A stretch of DNA of 64,000 nucleotides from Tenacibaculum dicentrarchi (GCF_964036635.1 NZ_OZ038524.1:2485001-2549000); one strand, 5' to 3'; counted from the stretch's first letter, positions 18,535 to 28,922 are shown. Numbers and translations are program-made. The notes: generated by a model not told the origin, from the letters alone.

Positions 18535-19544
18535 TACTTAAATTTTACAGTTACTATTTTATCATTATTTACTTCAACAGTTCTTCCCATAATTAAAGCT
18601 CTGTTATCAGGTTCATGACCTGCAGGAAAATTAAATACAACAGGAATATCTTTAGGAATTACATCTAAAATTAATTGTTCGATAGAACTTCCCCAAGGTG
18701 TTGAATTTTTTTTAACCTTAGTCATATCGCCAACAATAACGGCATTTACTTTTGTAAAATATCCTGCACGTTTTAAGCTTTGTAACATTCTGTCAATCGA
18801 ATATTTGTATTCGCCTATTTCTTCAATAAATAAAACTTTATTTTCTGTTGATATTTGACTCTCCGAGCCTAACATCGATGTTAAAATAGCAATATTTCCG
18901 CCAATTAATTCACCTGAAAATTTATTTATTTTATTAGGAGTTCTATTATATTTTGACGTTATAATTTGATATGATAATTTTTCACCAAACAATACTTTTT
19001 TAAGCGATGCAATACTTTCTGCAAGTACTTCAGGTTTATCTTGCAAACTTGTTCCCATTATTCCGTGAATCGTTTCTACGCCTAAATTATGAATATGATT
19101 ATGAAACGCTGTAATATCAGAATAACCAATTACCCATTTAGGATTTTCAATAAATTTAGAAAAATCTAATTTATCTAATATTCTAACAGAACCATAACCG
19201 CCACGAGCCGACCAAATAGCTTTAATATTCGGATTATCTAAAGCATCTTGAAAATCTTGACAACGCTGTTCGTCTGTTCCCGAAAAATGATGAGATTGAT
19301 TAAACATATGTTTTCCATAAACAACTTTTAATCCCCAACTTTGGGCAAGTTTTTTGGCTTTATCAATAATATGTTTTCTATTTTTTAAAATTCCAGCAGG
19401 AGCTAGAATTACAATAGTATCGCCTTTTTGTAAAAATGGTGGTGTTTTTAATTTCATAAAATTATTTTGAGCGTTCATTGACATTGACAATAATAGCGAT
19501 ACTAACAATGAAAAAACAAACATTTTTTGTTTCGTAAATCTCAT
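18534..19544 (-). CDS. LD-carboxypeptidase (peptidase family S66), exported
   Basis: A serine peptidase that trims the terminal D-Ala from murein tetrapeptides (LdcA) or, in the MccF branch, hydrolyses other amide bonds. The 336 residues include a signal peptide (roughly 1-25), the nucleophile S142 in VIGYSDITAFHN, an acidic residue at E241/E242 (LFIEEIGEY) and H310 in PAGHEPDNRAL, giving the S66 Ser-Glu-His triad. The signal peptide places it outside the cytoplasm, unlike E. coli LdcA. It is translationally linked to the yraN gene downstream. Confidence 0.9.
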   Translation of the reverse strand: MRFTKQKMFVFSLLVSLLLSMSMNAQNNFMKLKTPPFLQKGDTIVILAPAGILKNRKHIIDKAKKLAQSWGLKVVYGKHMFNQSHHFSGTDEQRCQDFQDALDNPNIKAIWSARGGYGSVRILDKLDFSKFIENPKWVIGYSDITAFHNHIHNLGVETIHGIMGTSLQDKPEVLAESIASLKKVLFGEKLSYQIITSKYNRTPNKINKFSGELIGGNIAILTSMLGSESQISTENKVLFIEEIGEYKYSIDRMLQSLKRAGYFTKVNAVIVGDMTKVKKNSTPWGSSIEQLILDVIPKDIPVVFNFPAGHEPDNRALIMGRTVEVNNDKIVTVKFK

Positions 19545-19632
19545 AAATAATGTTGTTTTAAGTTAATTTACGCTCAAAATAATAAAACTAATAATATTCA
19601 ACTAGTTTTTAACTTCTTTTTTAATCTAGAAA

Positions 19633-20412
19633 TTATTCAATATTTAAATTGGTAATCATTTTTATTCGTGTGGTATTATATTTTTCTCCTTTATAAACAC
19701 CGTTTTCTTTCTTTTTTAATTGATAAATCGCCTGATACGTTCCTTTTTTATAAGGTATAAAATAAAACATTCCATTTTTATCAGTTTTTTTAACTGATGT
19801 CCAACCATCGGGGCTATATACTTTTATTTCTTTATCAATAGCAATTTCTCCATCAATATAAAACGTAGCATATACTTTTTCTTTTACTCGCCAAGTAGCT
19901 TTATGACTGTTATAACTTCCGTAGCCATTTTTAGCAGGAAAAGGAACAATATCATATTTCATCATCGGCTTTAAATTGGGCGTTCCTTCTTGTTTTGTTC
20001 TCCATGAAGTAGCTTCAAAAGTAGTACGTAAATAAGTTGCATCCTTTAATAAACCTAAACCATGTTTGGTATAATCTTTAATTGTACCTGTTTCGTTAAA
20101 GGCTACTATTTGATAAATTCCAGATGTTTTTGGGGTAAATTTTCCTGATACAGATGTTTCAGAAGGTGTTAATAATAAGGTTTCTTTATTATCCGAATTA
20201 GGAAGTTTTACATAGCCTTTAAATTCTTTAAAAATTTCACCATCATACCATTTTAAGCCTTTTTCTATAACATTTTCTCTAATTTCACCAAAATATAAAT
20301 TCACTTTAGCCTTATCGCCTACTTTTCCTTTATTTTTTATTTGCATCCAAACACTATGTGACATGAATATTGGCAATACTATCAAAATTATTAAAAAATT
20401 TATTTTTTTCAT
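19633..20412 (-). CDS. DUF4198-type exported protein next to a TonB receptor
   Basis: A 259-residue protein with a short N-terminal hydrophobic signal (MKKINFLIILIVLPIFMSHS) and a beta-rich body. It resembles the DUF4198 family, whose members often sit beside metal or siderophore uptake genes. Residues 160-250 contain an Ig-like repeat segment (KVYATFYIDGEIAIDKEIKV, then GMFYFIPYKKGTYQAIYQ). It lies 69 bases downstream of the TonB-dependent receptor on the same strand with no terminator between, so the two form an operon. I infer a periplasmic helper role in uptake; this is not proven by any motif. Confidence 0.7.
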   Translation of the reverse strand: MKKINFLIILIVLPIFMSHSVWMQIKNKGKVGDKAKVNLYFGEIRENVIEKGLKWYDGEIFKEFKGYVKLPNSDNKETLLLTPSETSVSGKFTPKTSGIYQIVAFNETGTIKDYTKHGLGLLKDATYLRTTFEATSWRTKQEGTPNLKPMMKYDIVPFPAKNGYGSYNSHKATWRVKEKVYATFYIDGEIAIDKEIKVYSPDGWTSVKKTDKNGMFYFIPYKKGTYQAIYQLKKKENGVYKGEKYNTTRIKMITNLNIE

Positions 20413-20480
20413 GATATATTATTTTTTTAAACCGACACAATCTTAAAACTATAAAATTGTGTAAGTTTTTTTTAGGGGAA

Positions 20481-22928
20481 TTAAAATCTGTATCGTGTTG
20501 TTAAGCTAAATTGTGTTGGGTCTATAGGGTTTACACTACCATATCGATAGGCAAAAAATGTAAATTCATCTAAAATATTGGTTACTTTTAAATTCACATC
20601 AAAGTTTTTTTGCTGATAACCAACACCCGCATTTAACAATGTGTATGCTTTTTGGATGTATGGATTATTTCCTCTATAAAAATCATTTCCAAGGCGTTCA
20701 CTTGTATATTGACCTCCAAAATTAAGAGAGAAATTTTTTAAAGCACCACTATTAAATTTATAATTAGACCAAAAACCTAACTGATGTTCTGGAGTTTGCT
20801 GTGGTCTAGTTCCTGCTTTAAAAAATCCGCCTTCGCCATATTCGGCATCTATATAAGAATAATTTGCACTTAATGTTAATCCTTCAAAAGGTTTTGCAGA
20901 AGCATCAAACTCTAAACCTCTATATTTTGTTCCAGGACCTATTGCATGTCTTTCAGGTCTATTAGGACTTGTTACATAATCATCACTATTAATAATATAA
21001 TAAGTCGCATTTACATTAAATCTTCCAGCGTAAAAACTATTTTTTGTTCCTACTTCAAATTGATTTGTGTAAAATGATGGTAAAATATCATCATCATCAT
21101 TTAACCTGAATCTATTATTTGGATTAAAAGTATTTGTAAAACTTGCAAAAATTGAATTATCTTCTGTGAGTTTATACGTTAAACCGATACTTGGTGTAAA
21201 AGCGACATCATCATATTCTTTCAATACAATATCCCCAGGTTTATTTCCGCTGTAATCGATTAAGTAAACATTTTCTGAACTACCATCAACAACATCCATT
21301 CTTACAGATGCCAATAAGTTTAAATAATCAGTAATGCTTAATAAATTTTGAAACGAAATTCCTACGCCTACAAATTTATTATCGCCTAAATAAGATTTAT
21401 CCATCGTTACCAATCCCTTTTGAATTGTGTTTTTATTAAATAAATAAACATCATCAAAGCCTCTTATTGAATTATAATTTACTGTTTTTTGATTTCTATT
21501 ATCATAATCGATACTAAAACTAGTACGATTTTTCATTCCTAAAACAGCATATTTACCTGTTAAATTAATTTGTGCTCCAAAACCGTTTTCAATCCAAGAT
21601 TGCTTTTCTAGTGTTCTGCTAATTCTAATATCATTTCCTTCTAAAAAATATTGATTAGAAAAACCACTTCCTGTTCTAACATAATCATAATCAGAAATAG
21701 AAGTTCCTAAGGCAATATTTAAATTCCATTGTTCATTTAATTGAGAATCTAATTTTAAATTAGCATTAAATTGATTTGAATTTCTGTTATTAAAAGGACT
21801 TCCTATAAATCTTTTTCTTAAATCTTTTGTTATTTTAGAATACAAACGTTGCTGTCCTTTTTCTTGTAAATAAACAGGTTTTTCTTTTCCTTCATTATCT
21901 ATTGTTGTTCCTGTAATAATTCTATCTTCAAAAATTGGCAATCCAAAATCAAACGGACGTTTATCTTTTAAATATTCTACATTCAAATCGATAGTGGTAT
22001 TTTCTGATGCTAAATATCTAAAAGCTCCATAATTAAAATAACGCTTGGTTTTTACGGTTTCTCTAAAACTGTTTGCCATATCGGTTGTAGAAACAAATCT
22101 GAAGGCTAATTTTTCTGATAATTTAAAATTATAATCTAACGTTGGCTTGATAAAATCGTAGCTTCCATATCTGAAAGAAATAGTTCCTTTGGTTTCAAAA
22201 AATGGTTTTTTAGTCACATAATTTATAGTTGCTCCTGGCGATACATATCCAAAATTAATAGCCGCTCCACCTTTTAAAATTTCTACTTTTTCAAATGATT
22301 GTAATTCAGGAGTTGCTAAATATTGATTAGTACTAAACCTTATACCGTCTCTAAACATAAAACCTAAGTAACGTAAACTTAAACCTCTAGCACCAAAAGT
22401 TTCAGAAACTCCTCCATAACCTTTATTAAATTGAAAAACTCCAGAAACATTAGTCATTACCTCCCCTAAAGTCAAGGATTGTTGTTGTTCTATTAATGAT
22501 TTACCTACAACATCAGATGAATTTGGCATATCAATAGTTTTAGCACCTAATCGGTTTGTAGATACTTTAGATTTGTTTTTTTGTTGTAAATTACCATTAA
22601 CTATTACCTCTTTTAATGCTTCGGTTTTAGACAACATTACTAGATTTACAATATTATTTTTAGTTGATAATGTAATCTTATTTATAATTGTTGCATACCC
22701 TATTTTTGAAGCTTTTAAAACTATTTTTTTAGATTTTAATTTATCTAAATAAAATTCTCCTTTACTATTAGAATACACACCTTTATTAAGGTCAGATAAT
22801 ACAATTGTTACATTTTCAATTGGATTTCCATTTTTGTCTGTGATTTTCCCTTTTACTGTTTTTAAATCTTGAGAAAAAATGACGGATGTTACGAACATCA
22901 TTAATAACAATAGTCCTTTATTATTCAT
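20481..22928 (-). CDS. TonB-dependent siderophore-type outer-membrane receptor
   Basis: An 815-residue outer-membrane receptor that imports a ferric chelate or similar ligand using TonB energy. Order: signal peptide (1-19), carboxypeptidase-regulatory-like domain (about 22-105, KGKITDKNGNPIENVTIVLS), plug domain (about 110-240, with VEILKGGAAINFGYVSPGA), then a 22-strand-type barrel ending in a terminal F. The plug and the GxGPSGxxxGxxxPGG-like region match siderophore receptors of the FhuA/FpvA type. The upstream promoter is one of the best in the window. The ligand is unknown; iron control is likely but I could not identify a Fur box with confidence. Confidence 0.92.
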   Translation of the reverse strand: MNNKGLLLLMMFVTSVIFSQDLKTVKGKITDKNGNPIENVTIVLSDLNKGVYSNSKGEFYLDKLKSKKIVLKASKIGYATIINKITLSTKNNIVNLVMLSKTEALKEVIVNGNLQQKNKSKVSTNRLGAKTIDMPNSSDVVGKSLIEQQQSLTLGEVMTNVSGVFQFNKGYGGVSETFGARGLSLRYLGFMFRDGIRFSTNQYLATPELQSFEKVEILKGGAAINFGYVSPGATINYVTKKPFFETKGTISFRYGSYDFIKPTLDYNFKLSEKLAFRFVSTTDMANSFRETVKTKRYFNYGAFRYLASENTTIDLNVEYLKDKRPFDFGLPIFEDRIITGTTIDNEGKEKPVYLQEKGQQRLYSKITKDLRKRFIGSPFNNRNSNQFNANLKLDSQLNEQWNLNIALGTSISDYDYVRTGSGFSNQYFLEGNDIRISRTLEKQSWIENGFGAQINLTGKYAVLGMKNRTSFSIDYDNRNQKTVNYNSIRGFDDVYLFNKNTIQKGLVTMDKSYLGDNKFVGVGISFQNLLSITDYLNLLASVRMDVVDGSSENVYLIDYSGNKPGDIVLKEYDDVAFTPSIGLTYKLTEDNSIFASFTNTFNPNNRFRLNDDDDILPSFYTNQFEVGTKNSFYAGRFNVNATYYIINSDDYVTSPNRPERHAIGPGTKYRGLEFDASAKPFEGLTLSANYSYIDAEYGEGGFFKAGTRPQQTPEHQLGFWSNYKFNSGALKNFSLNFGGQYTSERLGNDFYRGNNPYIQKAYTLLNAGVGYQQKNFDVNLKVTNILDEFTFFAYRYGSVNPIDPTQFSLTTRYRF

Positions 22929-22969
22929 CTTATTTATATATTTTATTTATAATAATTTTTAAATGAGGA

Positions 22970-23000
22970 CAAAAGTATATCATTATTCTTATTTAGACAA
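22970..23000 (-). promoter_or_regulatory. Promoter of the TonB receptor operon (TTG-N20-TACTTTTG)
   Basis: On the minus strand a TTG at 22998-23000 is followed after 20 bases by TACTTTTG at 22970-22977. Both elements and the spacing fit the Bacteroidota consensus. The start codon is 41 bases further on. The same stretch holds an AT-rich TTTTGTCTAAATAA element that could host a regulator. Confidence 0.75.
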
Positions 23001-23051
23001 AATAAAGATAACTGTTTTTAAGGATATTTTAAAAAGCTGTTTAATTTTAAG

Positions 23052-23059
23052 TATTTTTG
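23052..23059 (+). promoter_or_regulatory. -7 promoter box (TATTTTTG) for metG
   Basis: TATTTTTG lies 22 bases upstream of the metG ATG. No convincing -33 TTG. Confidence 0.5.
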
Positions 23060-23081
23060 CCTATCAAAATTGATTTTTAAA

Positions 23082-25136
23082 ATGACTACACCAAAAAGAT
23101 ATACAATTACAGCGGCATTACCTTATACAAACGGTCCTATACACATTGGGCATTTAGCAGGTGTTTATGTTCCTGGAGATATTTACGCACGTTTTTTACG
23201 TGGAAAAGGAAAAGATGTTACTTTTATTTGCGGATCTGATGAGCATGGTGTAGCAATACCAATGCGTGCAAAAAAAGAAGGTGTTACACCACAACATATT
23301 ATTGATAAATATCACGGAATTATTAAAAAATCATTTGTTGATTTTGGTGTTTCTTTTGATAATTACTCTCGTACATCTTCTGAAGTTCATCATAAAACAG
23401 CTTCTGATTTTTTCACAAAATTATATAATGATGGAGAATTTATTGAAGAAGTTACAGAGCAATTATACGATGCTGAAGCTAATCAATATTTAGCTGACCG
23501 TTTTGTGGTTGGAACTTGCCCAAAATGTGGAAATGAAGAAAGCTATGGTGACCAATGTGAAAAATGTGGAACAAGCCATAATGCAACAGATTTAATCAAT
23601 CCAAAATCGGCAATTACGGGAAATATTCCTACTTTAAAAGAAACAAAACACTGGTTTTTACCTTTAGATAAACACGAAGATTTTTTACGTAAATGGATTT
23701 TAGAAGGTCATAAAAGTGATTGGAAACCAAACGTTTTAGGGCAATGTAAATCTTGGATTGATGACGGATTACGCCCAAGAGCCGTAACTCGTGATTTAGA
23801 CTGGGGAATTCCTGTTCCTGCTGAAGGAGCTGATGGAAAAGTTTTATATGTTTGGTTTGATGCGCCTATCGGATATATTTCATCAACCAAAGAATGGGCA
23901 GAACGTGAAGGTAAAAATTGGGAAGATTATTGGAAAAAAGACGATACTAAATTAGTACACTTTATCGGAAAAGACAATATTGTATTTCACTGTCTTATTT
24001 TTCCATCAATGTTAAAAGCACATGGAGATTATATTTTACCTGAAAATGTACCTGCAAACGAATTTTTAAATTTAGAAGGTAATAAATTATCTACTTCTAA
24101 AAACTGGGCAGTTTGGTTGCACGAATATTTAGAAGATTTCCCAAATCAGCAAGATGTTTTACGTTACACTTTAACAGCAAATGCTCCTGAAAGTAAAGAC
24201 AACGATTTTACTTGGAAAGATTTTCAAGCAAAAAATAATAATGAGTTAGTCGCTATTTTTGGGAATTTTATAAATCGTGTGGTTGTTTTAACTAACAAAT
24301 ATTACGAAGGAAAAGTACCTGTTGCGAGTGATTTATCAGAAGTTGATGAAGATACTTTAGCTACTTTAAAAGAGTTTCCTAATGTAATTGCTAAATCAAT
24401 TGAGCGTTACCGCTTTAGAGAAGCATCTCAAGAATTAATGAATTTAGCACGTTTAGGTAATAAATATTTAGCCGATGAAGAGCCTTGGAAAATGATTAAG
24501 GTTGATACAGAACGTACTAAAACAATTATGAATGTAGCTTTACAAATTGCTACTGGATTAGCTATTTTATCAGAACCTTTTTTACCTTTTACTTCAACAA
24601 AGTTAAAATCAATTTTAAATATTGATGCTAATTTAACTTGGAATGATGTATCAGAAAAAGACATTTTAATTTCAGATAATCATCAAATTAATAAAGCCGA
24701 ATTATTATTTTCTAAAATTGAAGATGTTGAAATTGAAAAACAATTAGCAAAATTAGAAGCTACTAAAAAAGCAAATGAAGCTGAAAACAGAGTTCTTGAG
24801 CCTCAAAAAGAAACCATTGAATTTGATGATTTCACAAAAATAGATATCCGTGTAGGAACTATTACTGCTGCCGAAAAAGTTGCAAAAACTAAAAAATTAT
24901 TAAAACTTACTGTTGATGTTGGGCTTGATACCAGAACAATTGTTTCGGGAATTGCTGAAAGCTTTAAACCTGAAGATATTATTGGACAACAAGTTTCTGT
25001 TGTTTGTAATTTAGCACCACGTAAATTAAAAGGAATAGAAAGTCAAGGAATGATTTTAATGATTGATACGCCTGATGGTAAACTTGCATTTTCACAACCT
25101 TCTGAAAAGGTAACAAACGGAGAGTTTATATCTTAA
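23082..25136 (+). CDS. metG: Methionyl-tRNA synthetase
   Basis: A 684-residue class I synthetase that charges tRNA-Met. The HIGH motif is at residues 21-24 ([10 protein letters not shown]), the zinc knuckle is CPKC...CEKC (about 145-165), and the KMSKS equivalent reads KLSTS near residue 335-339. A C-terminal EMAP-II-like tRNA-binding domain starts near 575 ([14 protein letters not shown]), as in dimeric MetRS. I begin at the ATG at 23082 ([14 protein letters not shown]); a TTG four codons upstream is less likely because the promoter box lies close before the ATG. A terminator follows. Confidence 0.97.
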   Translation: MTTPKRYTITAALPYTNGPIHIGHLAGVYVPGDIYARFLRGKGKDVTFICGSDEHGVAIPMRAKKEGVTPQHIIDKYHGIIKKSFVDFGVSFDNYSRTSSEVHHKTASDFFTKLYNDGEFIEEVTEQLYDAEANQYLADRFVVGTCPKCGNEESYGDQCEKCGTSHNATDLINPKSAITGNIPTLKETKHWFLPLDKHEDFLRKWILEGHKSDWKPNVLGQCKSWIDDGLRPRAVTRDLDWGIPVPAEGADGKVLYVWFDAPIGYISSTKEWAEREGKNWEDYWKKDDTKLVHFIGKDNIVFHCLIFPSMLKAHGDYILPENVPANEFLNLEGNKLSTSKNWAVWLHEYLEDFPNQQDVLRYTLTANAPESKDNDFTWKDFQAKNNNELVAIFGNFINRVVVLTNKYYEGKVPVASDLSEVDEDTLATLKEFPNVIAKSIERYRFREASQELMNLARLGNKYLADEEPWKMIKVDTERTKTIMNVALQIATGLAILSEPFLPFTSTKLKSILNIDANLTWNDVSEKDILISDNHQINKAELLFSKIEDVEIEKQLAKLEATKKANEAENRVLEPQKETIEFDDFTKIDIRVGTITAAEKVAKTKKLLKLTVDVGLDTRTIVSGIAESFKPEDIIGQQVSVVCNLAPRKLKGIESQGMILMIDTPDGKLAFSQPSEKVTNGEFIS

Positions 25137-25160
25137 AAAAATAACATTTTACTATATTTG

Positions 25161-25190
25161 AAACCTCACTTTAAAAAGTGAGGTTTTTTT
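25161..25190 (+). terminator. metG terminator
   Basis: AAACCTCACTTT and AAAGTGAGGTTT form a 12-bp stem with a 2-base spacer, followed by T7. Confidence 0.85.
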
Positions 25191-25208
25191 ATTTCAAATA
25201 ACTACGCT

Positions 25209-27332
25209 ATGCAACTCATCAATTATATAATTTCTCGCTGTCAAATTTCTTTAAAATCGATTCAAAGTACTATTGAATTATTAAATGAAGATTGTACTAT
25301 TCCTTTTATTGCTCGCTACAGAAAAGAAAAAACTGGTAATTTAGATGAAGTTGAAATCGGTTTAATAGTCGAATTAAAAGAGCAATTTGAAATCCTTGAA
25401 AAAAGAAAAAAAACAATCATAAAAGCCATTGAAGAACAAGATGCTTTAACCGATGAACTAAAAAATAAGATTGATAAAACAGAAAATATTACTGCTTTAG
25501 AAGACATTTATCTTCCTTATAAAAAGAAACGAAAAACAAAAGCCGAAACTGCTCGTAAAAACGGATTAGAACCTCTGGCAAAAATGATAATGAGTCAGCG
25601 TATAAATGACTTAAATTTTACTGCATCAAAATATAAAAACAAAGAAGTTTTATCCGAAGAAAAAGCCTTAGAAGGCGCACGTCATATTATATCAGAATGG
25701 ATAAATGAACGCACCGATGTTCGAAATAATATTCGTAAAGAATTAGCACGTTTTTCTGTTATAAATACTAAAATTGTAAAAACAAAAAAAGAAGAAGAAA
25801 ACGCCCAAAAATTTAAAGATTACTTTGATTGGAATGAAAGTTTTAGTAGAATTCCTTCTCATAGATTTTTAGCTATTCTTCGTGCCGAAAAGGAAGGTTT
25901 TATCAGAATAAAAATTGATATAGATAACGAAAGAGCTATTCAGAAAATAGAAAACAGTATTATTCGTTCTCAAAATAATTGTAGTGAACAGATTGAATTA
26001 GCTATTGCCGATGCTTATAAACGCTTATTGTTGCCTGCTTTAACAAATGAAGCAATGGTAATTGCTAAAGAAAAAGCAGATGAGAGTGCAATAACAGTAT
26101 TTACAAAAAATTTACAACAACTCTTATTAAGTGCTCCGTTAGGCGAAAAACGAATTTTAGCGATTGACCCAGGTTTTCGTTCAGGTTGTAAAGTGGTTTG
26201 CTTAAATAAACAAGGCGATTTATTACAAAATGAAACTATTTATCCACACGCACCGCAACATAAATCTGATGAAGCTATTCAAAAAATAAATGCTTTAGTT
26301 GAAAAACATAACATTGAAGCAATTGCAATTGGAAACGGAACTGCATCAAGAGAAACGGAACAGTTTATCAAAAAAATATCTTTTAAAAATAACATTTCGG
26401 TTTTTGTTATTAGTGAAGCTGGAGCATCTATTTATTCGGCTTCAAAAATTGCTAGAGATGAATTTCCTGATTACGATGTTACCGTTCGTGGTGCAATTTC
26501 TATTGGTCGTAGATTGGCTGACCCATTGGCTGAATTAGTTAAAATTGATGCAAAATCGATTGGTGTAGGGCAATATCAACATGATGTTGACCAAAATAAG
26601 CTAAAAAAATCATTAGATACTGTTGTAGCACATTGTGTAAATAAAGTAGGCGTAAATATAAATACGGCTAGTGTTTCGTTATTAAGTGCTGTTTCAGGGA
26701 TTGGAATAAAACTAGCCGAAAATATTGTAAATTATCGAAATGAAAATGGTGCTTTTAAAAACAGAACTGCCATAAAAAAAGTACCTCGTTTAGGCGGAAA
26801 AGCATTTGAACAATCCGCAGGTTTTTTACGTATTAAAAATGGCGATAATCCTTTAGATAATTCGGCTGTACATCCCGAACGTTACGCCTTAGTTAAACAA
26901 ATGGCAAAAGATTCTGGTAATAAAATTATCGATTTAATAGGAAATAACTCAGTTTTAAAACAATTAAAATTACAACAATATGTTACCGATTCTTACGGAT
27001 TACCTACCCTTCAGGATATTGTAAAAGAATTAGAAAAACCTGGATTAGATCCTAGAGAAAAAGCAAAAGAATTTAGTTTTAACGAACACGTTAAAACTAT
27101 TGATGATTTAAAAATAGGAATGATTCTTCCAGGAATTATCAACAATATTACAAATTTTGGTTGTTTTGTCGATATCGGAATTAAAGAAAGTGGTTTAGTT
27201 CATGTTTCTAACCTTTCAAATACTTTTGTAAAAGATATAAATGAACATGTTACTTTAAATCAGCATGTACAAGTAAAGGTTTTAGAGGTCGATGTAACAA
27301 GAAAACGCATTCAACTTTCTATGAATTTCTAA
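25209..27332 (+). CDS. tex: Tex-family RNA-binding transcription accessory protein
   Basis: A 707-residue cytoplasmic nucleic-acid-binding protein, the bacterial relative of Spt6. The N-terminal helical Tex domain (EDCTIPFIARYRKEKTGNLD) is followed by a YqgF/RNase H-like domain near residue 315 (RILAIDPGFRSGCKVV), helix-hairpin-helix motifs near 480-550 (LLSAVSGIGIKLAENIV and VPRLGGKAFEQSAG), and a C-terminal S1 domain (residues 632-705, IGMILPGIINNITNFGCFVD). All expected domains are present and in the normal order. Tex is implicated in transcription and stress survival; no enzyme activity is established. Confidence 0.95.
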   Translation: MQLINYIISRCQISLKSIQSTIELLNEDCTIPFIARYRKEKTGNLDEVEIGLIVELKEQFEILEKRKKTIIKAIEEQDALTDELKNKIDKTENITALEDIYLPYKKKRKTKAETARKNGLEPLAKMIMSQRINDLNFTASKYKNKEVLSEEKALEGARHIISEWINERTDVRNNIRKELARFSVINTKIVKTKKEEENAQKFKDYFDWNESFSRIPSHRFLAILRAEKEGFIRIKIDIDNERAIQKIENSIIRSQNNCSEQIELAIADAYKRLLLPALTNEAMVIAKEKADESAITVFTKNLQQLLLSAPLGEKRILAIDPGFRSGCKVVCLNKQGDLLQNETIYPHAPQHKSDEAIQKINALVEKHNIEAIAIGNGTASRETEQFIKKISFKNNISVFVISEAGASIYSASKIARDEFPDYDVTVRGAISIGRRLADPLAELVKIDAKSIGVGQYQHDVDQNKLKKSLDTVVAHCVNKVGVNINTASVSLLSAVSGIGIKLAENIVNYRNENGAFKNRTAIKKVPRLGGKAFEQSAGFLRIKNGDNPLDNSAVHPERYALVKQMAKDSGNKIIDLIGNNSVLKQLKLQQYVTDSYGLPTLQDIVKELEKPGLDPREKAKEFSFNEHVKTIDDLKIGMILPGIINNITNFGCFVDIGIKESGLVHVSNLSNTFVKDINEHVTLNQHVQVKVLEVDVTRKRIQLSMNF

Positions 27333-27364
27333 TATTTTTTTAAGGATAAAACAAATAATTATTA

Positions 27365-27459
27365 GAAGCAATTTCCCGCTTTTCGCACTCGCTTTTTTTT
27401 GAAGAAAAATCAAAAAAAGAGCTCAAACAAATGCTACAATCGGGGCTAGAAATTTGTAC
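27365..27459 (+). repeat. Interspersed intergenic repeat, copy B (about 95 bases)
   Basis: Second copy of the element at 8761. It starts GAAGCAATTTCCCGC and ends CAATCGGGGCTAGAAATTTG. The central T/A hairpin is shorter than in the other two copies, while the flanks differ at only a few positions. It lies just after tex. Confidence 0.85.
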
Positions 27460-27505
27460 ACATTTTTAAATTATTAGATAATTTTAAAATCATAAGTTAT
27501 CAAAT

Positions 27506-27545
27506 AAAAATACCCGAAAACGTTTAAATTTTCGGGTATTTTTTA
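27506..27545. terminator. Terminator of the YitT gene (bidirectional shape)
   Basis: ATACCCGAAAA and TTTTCGGGTAT form an 11-bp stem flanked by A and T runs, between the convergent tex and YitT genes. Confidence 0.8.
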
Positions 27546-27563
27546 TATCAAAAAAGATACAAT

Positions 27564-28421
27564 TTACTTTATTGTATTTGAAGAACCTAATAATTGTGTT
27601 GCTTCTAAAACAATCATATAAGCTTCTGAGTCGTGCTTTTCAACAAGATTTTTAAGCGTCATAATTCTATTTTTATTTATCGATAAAAATAAAATATTAC
27701 GCTGATTACCTTGCGATAAATTATTACCTTCAATTAAAGTTCCTGAAATTCCCATTTTAGAGGCTATCACCATTTTTAAGGTATTTAAATCATCTGAAGC
27801 AATATGTACAATTTTATTTTGCTTACGTCCTGTAACTACTAAATCTATAAATTTACTAGCTACAAAAATACTTAGCATTGCCCACAAGGCAAGTTCTAAA
27901 TCTTTAAAAACAAGTGCTGATAAAAGAATTATTAAAATATCTAAAGTTAAAATTACTGTTCCTGGTTTAAAGTCATATTTATCTTTTAAAATACGTGCTA
28001 TAATAGCACCACCACCTGCCGACGCATCTCCTTTAAAAATAACTCCAATCCCTAAGCCTACACAAACACCACCATAAATAGTAGATAACAATGTGTTATC
28101 ACTTAATGCAGGGAATTTAAAAACCTCTCTAAATAAATCAATATATAAAGCCAAAGAAACAATAGAAATCATAGTTCTAAAAGCAAAACGTTTTCCTATA
28201 TATTTTACACTTATTAATAATAAAGGTGCATTTGTAATTAACAACAACATCCCTATCGGAATATTAGAAATATAATTTAACACAATTGACAAACCAGAAG
28301 TTCCTCCTGTTGCTATTTTATTTGGTGCTAAAAAGCCAACAACACCAATAGCTAAAATTAAACTACCACTGAGTATGAAAAAATAATTTTTTAACTCATT
28401 TTTTAATTTTATAATATTCAT
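27564..28421 (-). CDS. YitT-family membrane protein
   Basis: A 285-residue inner-membrane protein. Residues 15-190 hold about five or six hydrophobic segments of the YitT/DUF161 domain (ILAIGVVGFLAPNKIATGG; GDASAGGGAIIARILKDKY). The last 85 residues form the soluble DUF2179 domain (NKIVHIASDDLNTLKMVIA). Function is unknown in bacteria generally. The promoter box TATTTTTG is 26 bases upstream of the ATG. Confidence 0.88.
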   Translation of the reverse strand: MNIIKLKNELKNYFFILSGSLILAIGVVGFLAPNKIATGGTSGLSIVLNYISNIPIGMLLLITNAPLLLISVKYIGKRFAFRTMISIVSLALYIDLFREVFKFPALSDNTLLSTIYGGVCVGLGIGVIFKGDASAGGGAIIARILKDKYDFKPGTVILTLDILIILLSALVFKDLELALWAMLSIFVASKFIDLVVTGRKQNKIVHIASDDLNTLKMVIASKMGISGTLIEGNNLSQGNQRNILFLSINKNRIMTLKNLVEKHDSEAYMIVLEATQLLGSSNTIK

Positions 28422-28447
28422 TCTTATTGTTTTATTTTTTTAGGGCG

Positions 28448-28455
28448 CAAAAATA
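28448..28455 (-). promoter_or_regulatory. -7 promoter box (TATTTTTG) for the YitT gene
   Basis: The minus strand reads TATTTTTG, matching TANNTTTG, 26 bases before the start codon; no clear -33 TTG. Confidence 0.45.
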
Positions 28456-28580
28456 CCTCTAATATTAAAAAATAAGAGTATTTTTAATGTTATTTATTTG
28501 AGTAAAATTCAGCACAAATTAAGTTTAATAGACCGTTTATTTACATTTCATATTTTTACTGCTTCTATTTCAGAAGATAG

Positions 28581-28922
28581 TTACTTTTTAGCACCCAACA
28601 TTAAAAACTCATTTACAGTTATTTCAGTTACGTATCGTTTTTCACCTTCCGAAGGTTCATAAGAACGATAGGTTAATTTACCTTCAACCATTACTTCTTT
28701 TCCTTTTTTTAGGTATTTTTCAATAAGTTCCGCAATTTTACCCCAGGCTATTAAATTATGCCATTGTGTATCTGTTACTTTTTCACCAGCCGAATTTTTA
28801 TAGGTTTCGTTAGTTGCTAATGAAAATTTAGCTAACTTTTTACCACTTTCTAATGTAATTATTTCTGGATCATTTCCTAAATTTCCTACTAACTGTACTT
28901 TGTTTTTTAATGCGTTCATCAT
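28581..28922 (-). CDS. ssb: Single-stranded DNA-binding protein, short tailless form
   Basis: A 113-residue OB-fold SSB. The core is typical (NKVQLVGNLGNDPEIITLES, WHNLIAWGKIAELIEKYLKK, KGKEVMVEGKLTYRSYE). The protein stops just after the core at FLMLGAKK, so it lacks the Gly/Pro-rich linker and the acidic C-terminal tip (DDDIPF-like) by which a replicative SSB recruits partner proteins. I take it as a second, accessory SSB, with the main one elsewhere in the genome. The adjacent upstream DNA has no gene for 390 bases. Confidence 0.88.
   Translation of the reverse strand: MMNALKNKVQLVGNLGNDPEIITLESGKKLAKFSLATNETYKNSAGEKVTDTQWHNLIAWGKIAELIEKYLKKGKEVMVEGKLTYRSYEPSEGEKRYVTEITVNEFLMLGAKK

Noticed and set aside
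22978..23020. Fur or DtxR operator upstream of the TonB receptor
   Set aside because: The region is AT-rich and has no symmetric match that I can distinguish from background.
25153..25160. TATATTTG as a promoter for tex
   Set aside because: It lies directly before the metG terminator hairpin, so a transcript from it would be terminated at once; no TTG upstream.
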